DNA from: JAXDLK01 sp034666665
GTDB lineage: Bacteria; Desulfobacterota; Binatia; JACPRU01
Assembly: GCA_034666665.1 (NCBI GenBank)
Contig: JAXDLK010000092.1
Location: 1-5,394 of the forward strand
Length of the DNA stretch: 5,394 bases
Reading direction: 5' to 3'
A model generated the notes under the pieces. That model worked only from the letters and a program-made list of their open reading frames with translations. It made no database searches and was not told the origin of the DNA. Positions within the stretch are counted from its first letter, which is position 1; every line of letters begins with the position of its first letter. Positions 5,393-5,394 of the stretch are shown here, piece by piece. Position numbers and translations under genes: made by a program.

Positions 5393-5394
5393 TC

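Overview
This is a high-GC bacterial chromosomal window with strong G/C preference at third codon positions, which leaves many long spurious open frames opposite the real genes. Gene content (an ACAD10/11-type phosphotransferase, an SCP2-type thiolase, a limonene-epoxide-hydrolase-like enzyme, a GYD protein) fits an aerobic, lipid- or terpenoid-degrading soil or sediment bacterium such as a myxobacterial/deltaproteobacterial, Binatota-like, acidobacterial or actinobacterial lineage. The sequence alone does not settle which. No rRNA, tRNA, CRISPR array, transposase or phage gene is visible.

Layout. (1) Positions 1-2408, plus strand: an APH-fold phosphotransferase, probably cut at its 5' end by the window edge, then a 187-base gap with hairpins and a dyad, then an SCP2-type thiolase with a good Shine-Dalgarno and a GTG start. 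(2) Positions 2490-2672, plus strand: a 60-residue zinc-ribbon plus single-membrane-helix protein. (3) Positions 2783-4531, minus strand: three uncharacterised genes in the same direction. In transcription order they are a 48-residue very basic protein, a 297-residue protein with an Ala/Arg/Glu coiled-coil tail, and, after a structured intergenic stretch, a short protein of about 80 residues. (4) Positions 4684-5392, plus strand and divergent from the basic protein: a limonene-1,2-epoxide-hydrolase-like enzyme with all five active-site positions present, followed 31 bases later by a GYD-domain protein.

The first pair looks like acyl-CoA/lipid catabolism and the last pair like a small epoxide- or lipid-related operon. 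The middle block is uncharacterised and is where new biology is most likely. Its notable points are the 48-residue basic protein, found by reading the minus strand behind a textbook Shine-Dalgarno, and a 120-base segment bounded by imperfect inverted repeats of 19 bases that contains the stop codon of the coiled-coil gene. I see no convincing evidence of a complete new multi-gene system; the candidates are modest.
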